Source: Pseudodonghicola flavimaris
GTDB lineage: Bacteria > Pseudomonadota > Alphaproteobacteria > Rhodobacterales > Rhodobacteraceae
Assembly (NCBI RefSeq): GCF_030164425.1
Contig: NZ_JASNJD010000004.1
Coordinates: 186,001 to 250,000 of the forward strand
Length of the DNA: 64,000 nucleotides
Reading direction: 5' to 3'
Shown: piece by piece, positions 47,426-57,414 of the stretch
Layout of the letters: each line of letters starts with the position of its first letter
How positions within the stretch are numbered: position 1 is the first letter of the stretch
The notes under the pieces: model-generated
What the model saw: only the letters and a program-made list of their open reading frames with translations
Databases searched by the model: none
What the model was told of the DNA's origin: nothing
Program-made: the position numbers and the translations under genes

Positions 47426-48124
47426 ATGCGCCGGATGTTTTCGCTGGTGGCTCTGCTGCTGGTTGCCGCTTGTGACACCATCAGCCAGGGCCCCGGGGCC
47501 GCGCCTGAACTGACGCCCCAGGACGAGGTCCGGCTGCAGCATTTCGCTCAGGTGATCAAGGCGGTGGAGCCCGTGGCCGAACGCGAATGCCAAAGCCATG
47601 CCATCGCGTCGAACTGCAGTTTCCTGATCCAGGTCGATACCGATCGCGAGATGGGGCCGAACGCGTTCCAATCCATCGACGGGCGAGGGCGGCCGGTGAT
47701 CACCTTCACGCTGGCGCTGATCGAGACGGTCGATAACGAGGATCAGATGGCCTTCGTGCTCAGCCACGAGACGGCGCATCACATCCTCGGCCATCTGCAG
47801 CGGCAGACCGAAAATGCCCGCGCCGGGGCGCAGATCCTCGGTGGCATGGCACGGCGCGATGGCGCCAGCCCGCAGGTGATCATGCAGGCCCAGGAGATCG
47901 GGGCCGAACTGGGCGCGCGCAGCTTCTCCAAGGAGTTCGAGCTGGAGGCCGATCATCTGGGGGCGATCATCGCCTTCGAGGCCGGCTACGATCCGCGCAA
48001 GGGCGCCGACTATTTCGATGCGCTGCCCGATCCCGGCGATCAGCCGCTGGGCACTCATCCCCCCAATGCCGAGCGCAAGCGCCTTGTCGACGACCTGGTC
48101 CGGCAGCTGGAGGCCGGGGTCTAG
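47426..48124 (+). CDS. M48 family metallopeptidase, lipoprotein
   Basis: 232 residues from ATG 47426 (AGGAAAAGG upstream). Lipobox VAAC (Cys16). Zinc motif HETAH at about residues 115-119 (VLSHETAHHILGH), third ligand Glu in EFELEADHLG. This is the BepA/LoiP-type periplasmic or outer-membrane M48 class, acting in envelope quality control. TPR repeats are absent. The downstream YigZ gene begins two bases after its stop. Confidence 0.9.
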   Translation: MRRMFSLVALLLVAACDTISQGPGAAPELTPQDEVRLQHFAQVIKAVEPVAERECQSHAIASNCSFLIQVDTDREMGPNAFQSIDGRGRPVITFTLALIETVDNEDQMAFVLSHETAHHILGHLQRQTENARAGAQILGGMARRDGASPQVIMQAQEIGAELGARSFSKEFELEADHLGAIIAFEAGYDPRKGADYFDALPDPGDQPLGTHPPNAERKRLVDDLVRQLEAGV

Positions 48125-48126
48125 AC

Positions 48127-48507
48127 ATGCAGGCACCGGAGCTGACCCGGCTGGGTGTGGTCCTGACCGACCGCGGATCGCGCTATGCGGTGACCGGGGC
48201 GCCGGTGCGCGACCGGACCGAGATCGACGCGGCGCTGGCGGCGCTGAAAAGCGACCGCAGCTATGCCAAGGCGACCCATAACACCTGGGCGGCGCGGCTG
48301 TCGGTCAGTGGCGCGTTGAAGGCCGATGATGGCGAAAGCGGCGCCGGCATGGTGATTTTGCGGATGCTGGAACGGGCGGGGCTCGAAGACCATCTGGTGA
48401 TTGTAACCCGTTGGTATGGTGGTAAGAAACTGGGCGGTGACCGGTTTCGCCGGGTTCAGGACGCGGTGCGGGCCTATCTGTCGGAGCAGGGCCTGGGCGA
48501 GGCTTGA
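48127..48507 (+). CDS. YigZ family protein (IMPACT domain)
   Basis: 126 residues. N-terminal IMPACT/UPF0029 fold with THNTWAARLSVSG (normally a His-x-CYAY-type site), DDGESGAGMVILRMLE, and RWYGGKKLGGDRFRRV, the family signature. At 126 residues it is only the N-terminal half of E. coli YigZ (about 200), a short form. Function unknown; proline/ribosome-associated stress roles are suggested for relatives. Confidence 0.85.
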   Translation: MQAPELTRLGVVLTDRGSRYAVTGAPVRDRTEIDAALAALKSDRSYAKATHNTWAARLSVSGALKADDGESGAGMVILRMLERAGLEDHLVIVTRWYGGKKLGGDRFRRVQDAVRAYLSEQGLGEA

Positions 48508-48588
48508 CCTGAATCAAGGGCGGCAGCGGCCGGGCGCGATAGGCTTGACGTCAATCGCCGCCCCAGATGCACGCAGAAGGACCGGGCC

Positions 48589-48852
48589 ATGCAGGATCGC
48601 GACAGATTGAAACATCATGCCGCCTTGGTGGACCGGATGGCGACGACGCTGGGCGTCGATCTGGAAACGGCGGTAATCGAGGGCCGGATGGCGATGGATG
48701 AGATCGCCGACGCGGTGCTGCGTTGCACCGGCTGCGCCGATCCCGGTCATTGTGCCGGCTGGCTGACGGCCCATGCACAGGGCGCCGATCAGACGCCGGG
48801 CTATTGCAGGAACAAGGATTTGATGGCCCGGTTGCAGCCGGGCGCTGCTTGA
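48589..48852 (+). CDS. DUF6455 family protein, paralogue 1
   Basis: 87 residues (AAGGA upstream). Helical N-terminal half, then the Cys cluster CTGCADPGHCAGWL and a final Cys in GYCRNKDLM, the DUF6455 pattern. Cys spacing suggests metal or redox chemistry; not established. First of three tandem copies. Confidence 0.8.
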   Translation: MQDRDRLKHHAALVDRMATTLGVDLETAVIEGRMAMDEIADAVLRCTGCADPGHCAGWLTAHAQGADQTPGYCRNKDLMARLQPGAA

Positions 48853-48867
48853 ACGGGGGAGACAGAG

Positions 48868-49152
48868 ATGAGTGCCGTTCTGGGAAAGATGATGGAGCAC
48901 GTGCGGCTGGTGTCGCGCATGGCGCAGGTGACGGATACCGATCTGGTGGCCGCTTATGACGCCGGAATGCTGAGCCAGGAAGACTGGGCCGGGATGGTCC
49001 AGACCTGTCGCAGCTGCACCTGGGCGGGGCGCTGCGAGGGCTGGCTCGACAGCCATGACAGCGTTGATCAGGCGCCGGTTCCCTGCCTGAACCGCGACCG
49101 GTTCGCGGCGCTGCGGGATGACGCCGGCTGCCGCCTGACAGAGGCCTGCTGA
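48868..49152 (+). CDS. DUF6455 family protein, paralogue 2
   Basis: 94 residues, 15 bases after the first copy. Core CRSCTWAGRCEGWL and VPCLNRDRFAAL. Includes the family segment GMLSQEDWAGMVQTC. Same Cys arrangement as paralogue 1. Confidence 0.82.
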   Translation: MSAVLGKMMEHVRLVSRMAQVTDTDLVAAYDAGMLSQEDWAGMVQTCRSCTWAGRCEGWLDSHDSVDQAPVPCLNRDRFAALRDDAGCRLTEAC

Positions 49153-49153
49153 G

Positions 49154-49432
49154 ATGGACGGCGGTGCTTCTCCACAAGAGACAGACCGCCACTTCTGGCT
49201 GACCCGGTCGGTCGCGCGGGTGGCGGGGGTCAACCTCATGCAGGCGTTGTCTCATGGCGATCTGACCCAGGCCGATTACGCCGGGATGATCGAAAGCTGC
49301 CGGCAGGGGGGCTGTGACGGCGCCTGCGCCGAATGGCTGGGTCAGCAGGCGGCCTGGCCGGCAGAGCCGCCACGGTTCTGCGCCCATATCGAGATTTTGG
49401 CCCGTTTGCGGCAGCTGCAAATCCCGAACTGA
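49154..49432 (+). CDS. DUF6455 family protein, paralogue 3
   Basis: 92 residues, starting one base after the stop of paralogue 2. Starts with ETDRHFWLTRSVARVAGVN and has CRQGGCDGACAEWL and PPRFCAHIEILARL. The first CxxC is replaced by Cx3C, so the cluster differs slightly. Last gene of the triplet; terminator follows. Confidence 0.82.
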   Translation: MDGGASPQETDRHFWLTRSVARVAGVNLMQALSHGDLTQADYAGMIESCRQGGCDGACAEWLGQQAAWPAEPPRFCAHIEILARLRQLQIPN

Positions 49433-49458
49433 GGATTTTCAAGCCGTTTCAAGCGATT

Positions 49459-49492
49459 GCCCCGCGTTCCGGATGCAGGACGCGGGGCTTTT
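49459..49492 (+). terminator. Rho-independent terminator of the DUF6455 triplet
   Basis: GCCCCGCGT pairs with ACGCGGGGC across 12 bases and is followed by TTTT. Confidence 0.8.
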
Positions 49493-49620
49493 CACTTGCT
49501 GTGGCGAGCTGTCGTCCCGGCATCGCTGAATTGCGGGGGGCAATCAGGGGAGGATTTCCAGAAAAGTCCGGAAAAGATAATCCCTGATACCAAACCTGTG
49601 GATAAATCTGGCAGAGGGGT

Positions 49621-51009
49621 TCAGATAATCCGGCCCCAGAGATCGTATTCGCTGGCCTCTTCGACCTCGACCGTCACGATATCGCCGGGGCTCAGGGTCT
49701 CGAACCCCTCGTCGATGAACAGGTTGCCGTCGATCTCCGGCGCATCGGCCATGGTGCGGCAGGTGGCGGCCTCGGCGTCGACCTCATCGACGATGACCTG
49801 GCAGGTCGTGCCGACCTTCGCCTCAAGCTTGGCGGCGGAGATCGCCTGGGCCTTTTCCATGAAGCGTTCCCAGCGCTCCTGCTTGACCTCGGCCGGGACG
49901 TGGTCGGGCAGGGCATTCGACCGGGCGCCTTCGACGTTTTCGTACTGAAAGCAACCGACGCGATCCAGCTGGGCTTCGTCCAGCCAGTCCAGCAGTGTCT
50001 GGAACTCCGCCTCCGTCTCGCCGGGATAGCCGACGATGAAGGTCGACCGCAGGGTGATCTCCGGGCAGATCGCGCGCCAGGCGGCGATCTCGTCCAGCGT
50101 CCTGGCGGCCGCTGCCGGTCGCGCCATCCGCTTCAGCACATCCGGATGCGCATGCTGGAACGGGATGTCCAGATAGGGCAGCACGCCACTCTCCGGATCG
50201 GCCATCAGCGGGATCAGCTCGCGCACATGCGGATAGGGATAGACGTAATGCAGCCGCACCCAGGCCCCCAGCTGGCCCAGCTCTCGCGCCAGATCGGTGA
50301 TATGGCTGCGGATCTCGCGGTCCTTCCACGGATTGCTGTCGTATTTGCGGTCCAGCCCATAGGCGCTTGTGTCCTGCGAGATCACCAGCAGCTCACGCAC
50401 GCCGGCATCGACCAGTTTTTCCGCCTCGCGCAGCACCGCATGGCCGGGGCGTGACACCAGCCGGCCGCGCATGTCGGGAATGATGCAGAACTTGCACTTG
50501 TGATTACAGCCCTCGGAGATCTTCAGATAGCTGTAGTGGCGCGGCGTCAGCTGGACCCCGGTCGCCGGCAGCAGGTCGATGAAGGGATCGGGATCGGGCG
50601 GCACCGCGGCATGCACCGCGTCCAGTACCTGTTCGTATTGATGCGGGCCGGTCACCGCCAGAATGCGGGGATGATGTTCGCGGATGTAATCGGGCTCCGC
50701 CCCGAGACAGCCGGTAACGATCACCTTGCCGTTTTCCTGCAGTGCCTCGCCGATGGCATCGAGCGATTCCGCCTTGGCACTGTCGAGGAACCCACAGGTG
50801 TTGACGATCACCGCATCCGCGCCGGCGTAATCGGGCGAGACGCCATAGCCCTCGGCGCGGAGCCGGGTCAGGATGCGTTCGCTGTCGACCAGCGCCTTGG
50901 GACAGCCCAGAGATACCATGCCGATGGTGGGCTGGCCGGCGCGCGGGCGGTCGGTCAGCTGCGGCTTGGGGGCGAGATCGGGGCGCAGGTCGGGCGGATT
51001 CGTGCTCAT
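49621..51009 (-). CDS. rimO: Ribosomal protein S12 methylthiotransferase RimO
   Basis: 462 residues from ATG 51009. N-terminal MTTase domain ([13 protein letters not shown], Cys36, then NTCGFLDSA and TGCLGAEP), radical [11 protein letters not shown] near residue 175, and a C-terminal TRAM domain ending EYDLWGRII. It adds a methylthio group to an Asp of ribosomal protein S12. Divergent from asmA. Confidence 0.95.
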   Translation of the reverse strand: MSTNPPDLRPDLAPKPQLTDRPRAGQPTIGMVSLGCPKALVDSERILTRLRAEGYGVSPDYAGADAVIVNTCGFLDSAKAESLDAIGEALQENGKVIVTGCLGAEPDYIREHHPRILAVTGPHQYEQVLDAVHAAVPPDPDPFIDLLPATGVQLTPRHYSYLKISEGCNHKCKFCIIPDMRGRLVSRPGHAVLREAEKLVDAGVRELLVISQDTSAYGLDRKYDSNPWKDREIRSHITDLARELGQLGAWVRLHYVYPYPHVRELIPLMADPESGVLPYLDIPFQHAHPDVLKRMARPAAAARTLDEIAAWRAICPEITLRSTFIVGYPGETEAEFQTLLDWLDEAQLDRVGCFQYENVEGARSNALPDHVPAEVKQERWERFMEKAQAISAAKLEAKVGTTCQVIVDEVDAEAATCRTMADAPEIDGNLFIDEGFETLSPGDIVTVEVEEASEYDLWGRII

Positions 51010-51167
51010 TGCGCGCATATAGTGCGCAGGAGCCCCGGGGGGAACTGTTTTCATCGTTTTGTCCGGGCGGCGGTTTGCCCATCGCGGCCCAAAGCGGCGG
51101 CCGTCATTGCAGCTGCGCGCCGAGCGGCTAGGGTGGGACGAAGGCATCTCGGGCAGGAGGCAATGCA

Positions 51168-53084
51168 ATGAAATGGGCTCTTCGGGCGCTGGCAGGAATC
51201 GTGGTTCTGGCCGCAGTGATGGTGGTCGCTCTTCTGATGCTGCCGGCGGAGCGGATCGCGCGGATTGCCGCCCAGCAGGTGGAGGCGCGTACCGGGCGGG
51301 CGCTGACCATCACCGGCGATTTGCATCTGTCGTTCTGGCCGGTGCTGGGCATCGAGACCGGGCCGGTGACCCTGGCCAATGCGGATTGGGCCGGCGACGA
51401 GCCGATGTTCCGGGCGACGAGCCTGTCGATCGGCGTCGGGGTGTCCGAGCTGATCGGCGGCAAGATTCGGATCACCCGGCTGGTGGCGGAGGACCCGATG
51501 CTGGATCTCAGGACCGGGGCCGACGGCCGCGGCAACTGGGAGCTGACCACTCCGGTCCAGGCGACGGGGACTTCCGCGCCGGCGGCATCTGCGGGCGGCG
51601 CGACAGCGCTGACGCTGGATGAGGTTCAGCTGAAGGGCGCGGAGGTGAGCTATACCGCCTCCGGCGCCGCGCCGATGCGGCTGGGGCCGGTCGATGTGAA
51701 ACTGGCCTGGCCGGATGCCACAGGGCCGGCCGATCTGCACCTGGCGCTTACCTCTGGCGGGCAGCCGTTCGACATGACGATGCGGATCGACAGCCTTGAA
51801 GCGTTCCTGGCCGGGCAGACCACGGCGCTGGCGCTGAACGCCAAAGGGGCCGGCGGCGACCTGAGCTTCGAGGGGCAGGTGAACAACAGCGGTGCGCTCT
51901 CCGGCGCGGTGTCCGCCCGCAGCGACGATCCGGTGACGGTGTTGGAGGCGCTCGGTGGGCCATCCGATCTGCCGCCGGCGCTGCGCAGCCGGGCCGAGGT
52001 GGAAGGCCGCGTCAGCTATGGTGCCGATGGGCGGCTGAGCCTGCGCGATCTGGCCCTGACGGCGGCGGGCAACAGCCTGTCGGGGGCGGCGGATCTCGAC
52101 CTTTCCGGCAAGCGGCCGCAGATCAGCGCCGATTTCAGCGCCGGCGCGCTCGATCTTTCCGGCTTCATGGAGACCGGCAGCACCGGCGGCGGCCAGAGCG
52201 CTGGCAGCACCGGCTCGGGCTGGTCGACGGCGCCGATCGATGCCTCGGCGCTGGGGCTGGCCGACGGGCAGCTGCATCTCTCGGCCCAGAGCATCGCGCT
52301 GGGGGACTGGGCCTTGGGGCCGACCACCGCGGCGGTGACGCTGAACAAATCCCGTGCCGTGCTCGATCTGGCGCCGGCCACGATCTTCGGCGGCAGTCTC
52401 AGCGGCCGGATGGTGGCCAACAACCGCAAGGGCTTCTCGGTCTCGGCCGATCTCACCGCCTCCGACCTGCAGACAGAGGCGCTGCTGACCACTCTGGCCG
52501 GCACCGATCGGCTGTCGGGCAAGCTGCAGGCGCAGATCTCGGTGCTGGGGGCGGGGCGGTCTGTGGATGCGATCATGCGCTCGCTCTCCGGGAGCGGCCA
52601 GATCCGCATGGGGCGCGGCGTGATCTCCGGCATCGATCTGGACAAGCTGTTCCGGTCGGGCGCGGTGACCAAGGGCACCACCGTTTTCGACAGCCTGACC
52701 GCCAGCTACAAGATCCAGAAGGGCAACCTGCAGAACGACGACCTGCTGCTGTCGCTGTCGAGCTTCCGGGTCGAGGGCCAGGGGCGGATCGGTCTCGGCG
52801 CCCGCGACCTGAACTACCTGGTGACCCCGGTCGCCTTCAAGGGCGGGGAGAGCGAGGGGCTGCGCCTGCCGCTGCGCGTGACCGGTCCGTGGTCCGGCCC
52901 GAAAATCGCCCCCGATCTGGAGGCCGCCGCCGGCAGCAAGCTGGATGAGCAGAAAGACGCGCTGGAGCAGAAGCTGCGCGACAAGCTGCAGGTCGAGGAT
53001 GGCAAGACCACCGAAGACGCGCTGAAGGACAAGCTGGAATCGGAGGCCAGGAAAGGCATCCTGAAACTGCTGGGCGGCAACTGA
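51168..53084 (+). CDS. AsmA family protein
   Basis: 638 residues (GGAGG upstream of ATG 51168). N-terminal membrane anchor (about residues 5-25) then an AsmA N-terminal domain with [20 protein letters not shown], repetitive beta-strands with [20 protein letters not shown], and a DUF748-like C-terminal barrel: [15 protein letters not shown] and [19 protein letters not shown]. AsmA-type proteins bridge the envelope and are thought to move phospholipids. The C-terminal end is a charged coiled coil. Confidence 0.9.
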   Translation: MKWALRALAGIVVLAAVMVVALLMLPAERIARIAAQQVEARTGRALTITGDLHLSFWPVLGIETGPVTLANADWAGDEPMFRATSLSIGVGVSELIGGKIRITRLVAEDPMLDLRTGADGRGNWELTTPVQATGTSAPAASAGGATALTLDEVQLKGAEVSYTASGAAPMRLGPVDVKLAWPDATGPADLHLALTSGGQPFDMTMRIDSLEAFLAGQTTALALNAKGAGGDLSFEGQVNNSGALSGAVSARSDDPVTVLEALGGPSDLPPALRSRAEVEGRVSYGADGRLSLRDLALTAAGNSLSGAADLDLSGKRPQISADFSAGALDLSGFMETGSTGGGQSAGSTGSGWSTAPIDASALGLADGQLHLSAQSIALGDWALGPTTAAVTLNKSRAVLDLAPATIFGGSLSGRMVANNRKGFSVSADLTASDLQTEALLTTLAGTDRLSGKLQAQISVLGAGRSVDAIMRSLSGSGQIRMGRGVISGIDLDKLFRSGAVTKGTTVFDSLTASYKIQKGNLQNDDLLLSLSSFRVEGQGRIGLGARDLNYLVTPVAFKGGESEGLRLPLRVTGPWSGPKIAPDLEAAAGSKLDEQKDALEQKLRDKLQVEDGKTTEDALKDKLESEARKGILKLLGGN

Positions 53085-53134
53085 GGCGGCGGCAGGAGAT
53101 CCCGCCGGGGGATGCCAACGCGCCTGCGGCGCGT

Positions 53135-53168
53135 GCCTCCGGCGGGAGTATTTGCGGCAGAGAAGAAG
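53135..53168 (+). repeat. AT-cored dispersed repeat, copy 3
   Basis: 34 bases, same as 29349-29381 except for one inserted base (TTTGCGGCAGA). Located between convergent asmA and the phosphomannomutase gene, opposite the minus-oriented copy at 53234. Confidence 0.8.
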
Positions 53169-53233
53169 CTGGGCGGGGACGCCCGGCGAAGCGGCAGGTT
53201 GTCTCTGGGGCAGAGGCCCGATGGCCTGCGCGT

Positions 53234-53253
53234 CTTCTCGCCTCAAATACTCG
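53234..53253 (-). repeat. AT-cored dispersed repeat, minus-oriented partner
   Basis: The minus strand reads CGAGTATTTGAGGCGAGAAG, nearly complementary to part of the copy at 53135, so the pair can form a stem of about 20 bp with a loop of about 65 bases. Confidence 0.65.
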
Positions 53254-53309
53254 ATCGAACCGGCAGCGGCGCGCGCAGGGCACGCGCCGCCAGGGATCAG
53301 GCCTTGCGA

Positions 53310-54806
53310 TCAGAAGGTCTGATCGTAATCGCCGACGGCGGGTTCGGTGCGGATCACATCGTCGATCTCCTTGAAGATCGCCCGCAGCTCGTCCTCACTG
53401 TCGGAGCTTTCGCAGACCACCACCAGGTTCGGCGTGTTCGAGGAGGCGCGCACCAGCCCCCAGGAGCCGTTTTCCAGGATCACCCGGGCGCCGTTCACGG
53501 TGACGACCTCCTTGATCGGTTGGCCGGCGAAGGCATTGCCCGCCTCGGCCTTGGTCACCAGTTTCTGCACCAGCCGGTCGAGGATATCGTATTTCTCGGT
53601 ATCGGCGGCGTAGGGCGACATGGTGGGGGTCGACCAGGTCTTCGGCAGGGCCTTGCGCAGGTCGGACATCTTCATGTCGGGGTTGCGGTCCATCAGCTTG
53701 CAGATCTCGACCGCCACCCGCATGCCGTCGTCATATCCGCGGCCCACCGGTTCGGCCATGAAGTAATGGCCCGACTTCTCGAAGCCCGCCAGCGCGCCCA
53801 GTTCGTGCACCCGGCGCTTCATGTGGCTGTGGCCGGTCTTCCAGTAGTCGGCGGTGACCCCGTTGGCCTTCAGCTCCGGGTCGGAGGCGAAGAGGCCGGT
53901 GGATTTCACATCGGCCACGAAGGTCGCGTTGGGATAGAGTTTCGACAGGTCGCGGGCCATGATCACCCCGACCTTGTCGGCGAAGATCTCCTCGCCCTCG
54001 TCGTCGACCACGCCGCAGCGGTCGCCGTCGCCGTCGAAGCCGAGCGCCAGATCGGCGCCGGAGGCCTTCAGCGTGGCGGACATGTCGTGCAGCATCTCCA
54101 TCGCTTCGGGGTTCGGGTTGTAATTCGGGAAGGTGTAGTCGAGTTCATTGTGCGAGGGCACGACCTCGACCCCGATACGTTCCAGCAGCGCAGGGGCATA
54201 GGCGCCGGCTGTGCCGTTGCCGGTGGCGCAGACCACCTTCAGCTTGCGCGACATTTTGAAATCGCCGACCAGATCGTCCATATAGGCGTCCCAGACCCCA
54301 TCGACGAATTCGTACTGGCCGCCCGGGCGCGCCTCGCCCTTGCCCTCCAGCACGATCTCCTTCAGCTCGGCCATCTCGTCGGGGCCGTGGGTCAGCGGCA
54401 TGTTGAAGCCCATCTTCACCCCGGTCCAGCCGTTCGGGTTGTGCGAGGCGGTGACCATCGCCACCGCGCAGCCGCCTAGGTGGAAGGAGGAGAAATAGGC
54501 CATCGGCGTGATGCAGGGGCCGATATCCTTGACCGTGATGCCAGCCTGCACCAGCCCCAGGATCAGGGCATTCTTGATCGCCAAGGAATAGTCGCGATAG
54601 TCGTTGCCGACCGCGATCACCGGCGGAATGCCACGTTTGTGCATCTGCGTGCCGAGGCCGAGGCCAAGCGCAGTCATCCCCGGCAGGTTGATTTCCTCGG
54701 GGTATTTCCAGCGCGCATCGTATTCCCGAAAGCCGGTCGGCTTGATCATCGGCGTCTTCAGGAACTCCCAGGTGTTGGGGCTCACCTCGTTCAGGGGGCG
54801 GGTCAT
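53310..54806 (-). CDS. algC: Phosphomannomutase/phosphoglucomutase
   Basis: 498 residues from ATG 54806. Alpha-D-phosphohexomutase fold: phosphoserine loop TASHNPNGWTG (about residue 115), metal loop DGDGDRCG (about residue 255), sugar loop GFEKSGHYF and phosphate-binding RASSNTPNLV. It interconverts hexose 1- and 6-phosphates and supplies sugar precursors for surface polysaccharide. Cotranscribed after kdsA and the capsule-export pair. The exact sugar preference is not certain; the symbol is by family. Confidence 0.88.
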   Translation of the reverse strand: MTRPLNEVSPNTWEFLKTPMIKPTGFREYDARWKYPEEINLPGMTALGLGLGTQMHKRGIPPVIAVGNDYRDYSLAIKNALILGLVQAGITVKDIGPCITPMAYFSSFHLGGCAVAMVTASHNPNGWTGVKMGFNMPLTHGPDEMAELKEIVLEGKGEARPGGQYEFVDGVWDAYMDDLVGDFKMSRKLKVVCATGNGTAGAYAPALLERIGVEVVPSHNELDYTFPNYNPNPEAMEMLHDMSATLKASGADLALGFDGDGDRCGVVDDEGEEIFADKVGVIMARDLSKLYPNATFVADVKSTGLFASDPELKANGVTADYWKTGHSHMKRRVHELGALAGFEKSGHYFMAEPVGRGYDDGMRVAVEICKLMDRNPDMKMSDLRKALPKTWSTPTMSPYAADTEKYDILDRLVQKLVTKAEAGNAFAGQPIKEVVTVNGARVILENGSWGLVRASSNTPNLVVVCESSDSEDELRAIFKEIDDVIRTEPAVGDYDQTF

Positions 54807-54824
54807 GTCTCTCGTCCTCAATTC

Positions 54825-55658
54825 TTAAATTACAATCGGGTTGGCCTTGGCCAGCTTGTCAAATTGCATCAGCGTGTCGATCAGCCCGCCCATCTGGTCG
54901 AGCGGGATCATGTTCGGCCCGTCCGAGGGGGCGGTGTCGGGGTCTTCGTGGGTTTCGATGAAGACGGCGGCGATGCCCAGCGACACCGCGGCGCGCGCCA
55001 TCACCGGGGCGAATTCGCGCTGGCCGCCGGAGGAGCCGCCCAGCCCGCCGGGCTGTTGCACCGAATGGGTCGCGTCCATCACCACCGGATAGCCGGTCTT
55101 GGCCATCTGCGGCAGCGACCGCATGTCCGCCACCAGCGTGTTGTAGCCGAAGGAAACGCCGCGTTCGGTCAGCAGGAGCCGGTGGTTGCCGGTGCTTTCC
55201 ACCTTGGCGACCACATTGGCCATGTCCCAGGGCGCCAGGAACTGGCCCTTTTTCACGTTGACCGCCGCGCCGGTTTCGCCGGCGGCGATCAGCAGATCGG
55301 TCTGGCGGCAGAGAAACGCGGGGATCTGCAGCACATCGACCGCCTGGGCGACCGGGGCGCAGTGTTCGGGCAGGTGCACATCGGTCAGCGTCGGTACGCC
55401 GATACTGTCGCGCACCTGCTGCAGGACCTTCAGCCCGGCATCGATCCCGAGCCCGCGCTTGCCGCCGATCGAGGTGCGGTTGGCCTTGTCGTAGGAGCCC
55501 TTGAAGACAAATTGCGCACCGGCGGCATCGCAGATCTCCTTCATCCGGCCGGCGATCATTTCAGCATGATCGCGGCTTTCCAGTTGGCAGGGCCCCGCGA
55601 TGACAGTCAGCGGCCGGTCATTGCCGACGGTCAGGCCGGCGATGTCAATATGTTTCAT
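54825..55658 (-). CDS. kdsA: 3-deoxy-8-phosphooctulonate (KDO-8-P) synthase
   Basis: 277 residues. It condenses arabinose-5-phosphate and PEP. Motifs IAGPCQLESRDHAEM, FKGSYDKANRTSIGGKRG, VDVLQIPAFLCRQTDL (metal-type Cys/His region), and HEDPDTAPSDGPNM. Needed for KDO of LPS and for KDO-containing capsules. Starts a few bases after the kpsE-like gene, so the group kpsT-kpsE-kdsA-algC is one transcript. Confidence 0.96.
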   Translation of the reverse strand: MKHIDIAGLTVGNDRPLTVIAGPCQLESRDHAEMIAGRMKEICDAAGAQFVFKGSYDKANRTSIGGKRGLGIDAGLKVLQQVRDSIGVPTLTDVHLPEHCAPVAQAVDVLQIPAFLCRQTDLLIAAGETGAAVNVKKGQFLAPWDMANVVAKVESTGNHRLLLTERGVSFGYNTLVADMRSLPQMAKTGYPVVMDATHSVQQPGGLGGSSGGQREFAPVMARAAVSLGIAAVFIETHEDPDTAPSDGPNMIPLDQMGGLIDTLMQFDKLAKANPIVI

Positions 55659-55662
55659 GAGG

Positions 55663-57414
55663 TCAAGACGTTATCTGTTCCCGGAGAATCGACGCAGTCA
55701 GCGAGATCATCAGGTAGATACCGGAAAAGACGAGGAATGCCAAAATCGTATTCTCGAATTTCCGCGGATAGGCGGGATCCTGACTCGCCACCGGTTCGAC
55801 CGAGGTGGTGAGATAGCGGACCTGGCGGTTGGCCTCCATCCGGGTCTGTTCGACCTGCTGCAGCGCCGACTGCAGCATCATGTCCCGGGTGGCGAGGTCG
55901 GCCTGCGCCATCTGGATGCTGACAGAGAGCTGCGCCAGAGAGTTTTCGCCCTTCGAGGCGTCGACCATCCGTTCGTTCAGCTGATCGAGCAGCGCCTGCA
56001 GCCGGCGGACATCTCCGCGCGCGCCGTCGACCTTGGCCTGGTTCGGCCGGGTGTTGTCCATCAGCGCGGCAAGCTCCAGCTGCTTTTCCTGCAGCTGCAT
56101 CTCGATATTGTTGATCTGGCCGCGCAGCGTGGTGATCACCCCTTCGGGATCGAGGATGGCACCTTTCTGCTGCAGCGATACCAGCGCCTCCTGCGCCTTG
56201 CGCCGCTGCACCTGGGCATCTTCGAAGCCCTTGAGCGCATCGCGCATCTGGTCGGAGCGTTTCTGCTCGCTCAGGTGGTTGACCCGTTCCTCGGCATAGG
56301 ACAGCAGGCTGCGGGCGAAATTGGCGCTGATCTGCGGATCGGCGGCAACCACCTCCATCTTCACCACGCCCTCGGTCGGGTCGTAGCCGATCTTCACGTC
56401 CTTGGAATAGAGCTTGTAGGCCTGTTCGTTGGTCGGATCGGGGGCGAGACGCTGGATCGGGTCGATCCAGGGCTGCGAGAAATGCGCCTTGAAGCCCTCG
56501 TCCTCGTCCAGACGCAGCATCGCGTCCTTGGACTGCAGATAGGATTGCACCGCGATGGAGTCCTGACTGGTGGCGAATTGCGTCCCGCTCAGCAGGCTGC
56601 CCAGCCCGGTGCCGCCGCCGGCGTTATCCGCCTTCAGGATAAGGAACTCCGACTTGGTCGCATACATCGGCGTGGCCATGGCGTAATAGTAGTAGCCGAC
56701 CACGGCGGTGGGGATCGCCACGAAGAAGAACAGCCGGGTCAGCAGCAGCGCCATCTTGCGCCGGCGGCGCCGGCCGATGTCGCGCTGAATTTCGGTGATC
56801 TCGCGGTCGCGCTGCTCTGCCGGGCTCAGCTCGGTCGAGGGCAGGGAGGATTTGCCGCTGGGAACCGTCTGCGGCAGCTGCACCCGGTCCTTCGGCGGCT
56901 CGCCGCCGGCGCCGGCCTCCGGTTCCGCTGCGCGGGGCACCACCAGTTCCAGCATGTTGGAGCGCTGGAACGGGTCGATGCCGTGCTGGCGCAGCAGCCG
57001 CACGGCGTCGAAGTCCGAGGTGGCGGGAAGATTGTGTTTCTGCGCCACCCGCCGGGCCATGCGCAATTGCCGGCCGGTCAGCCCCTCGCGGCGGATCGCG
57101 TCGATCTCCGCGTCTAGGGTGGCCTCGCGGGGGGAGGCGACCTGACCGCTGCGCGCCGGGGCCGCCGCCGGTTCGGGGGCGGTCGCGCTGCTGGCGATCT
57201 CGGCACCGGTCTCGGGGCCTGCATCGGGCGCGGCCTCGGGGGTGGCCGCTTCGGCGCGGGTTTCCCCGTCGCTGGCCACGACGCGCGGGCGCAGCCGTTC
57301 GACCTCCGGCGTGGGGGCGGTGTCGGTCTCGGACTCTGCCGTCGCGGCGGTCTGCGCGCTGGTGGGCGTGCTGCGCCGGATGCGGAATTTTCTAGCCTTG
57401 GGTTTCGTAGTCAT
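55663..57414 (-). CDS. Capsule polysaccharide export inner-membrane protein (KpsE/Wzz-like)
   Basis: 583 residues from ATG 57414. PCP-type protein: transmembrane helices at about residues 218-238 and 555-575, large periplasmic coiled-coil domain between them (QQKGAILDPEGVITTLRGQI, KVDGARGDVRRLQALLDQLN). A long N-terminal extension of about 200 residues is Pro/Ala/Glu-rich and contains a helical block (LDAEIDAIRREGLTGRQLRM). It joins the ABC transporter to the outer-membrane exit. Overlaps the kpsT-like gene by 23 bases. Confidence 0.88.
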   Translation of the reverse strand: MTTKPKARKFRIRRSTPTSAQTAATAESETDTAPTPEVERLRPRVVASDGETRAEAATPEAAPDAGPETGAEIASSATAPEPAAAPARSGQVASPREATLDAEIDAIRREGLTGRQLRMARRVAQKHNLPATSDFDAVRLLRQHGIDPFQRSNMLELVVPRAAEPEAGAGGEPPKDRVQLPQTVPSGKSSLPSTELSPAEQRDREITEIQRDIGRRRRRKMALLLTRLFFFVAIPTAVVGYYYYAMATPMYATKSEFLILKADNAGGGTGLGSLLSGTQFATSQDSIAVQSYLQSKDAMLRLDEDEGFKAHFSQPWIDPIQRLAPDPTNEQAYKLYSKDVKIGYDPTEGVVKMEVVAADPQISANFARSLLSYAEERVNHLSEQKRSDQMRDALKGFEDAQVQRRKAQEALVSLQQKGAILDPEGVITTLRGQINNIEMQLQEKQLELAALMDNTRPNQAKVDGARGDVRRLQALLDQLNERMVDASKGENSLAQLSVSIQMAQADLATRDMMLQSALQQVEQTRMEANRQVRYLTTSVEPVASQDPAYPRKFENTILAFLVFSGIYLMISLTASILREQITS

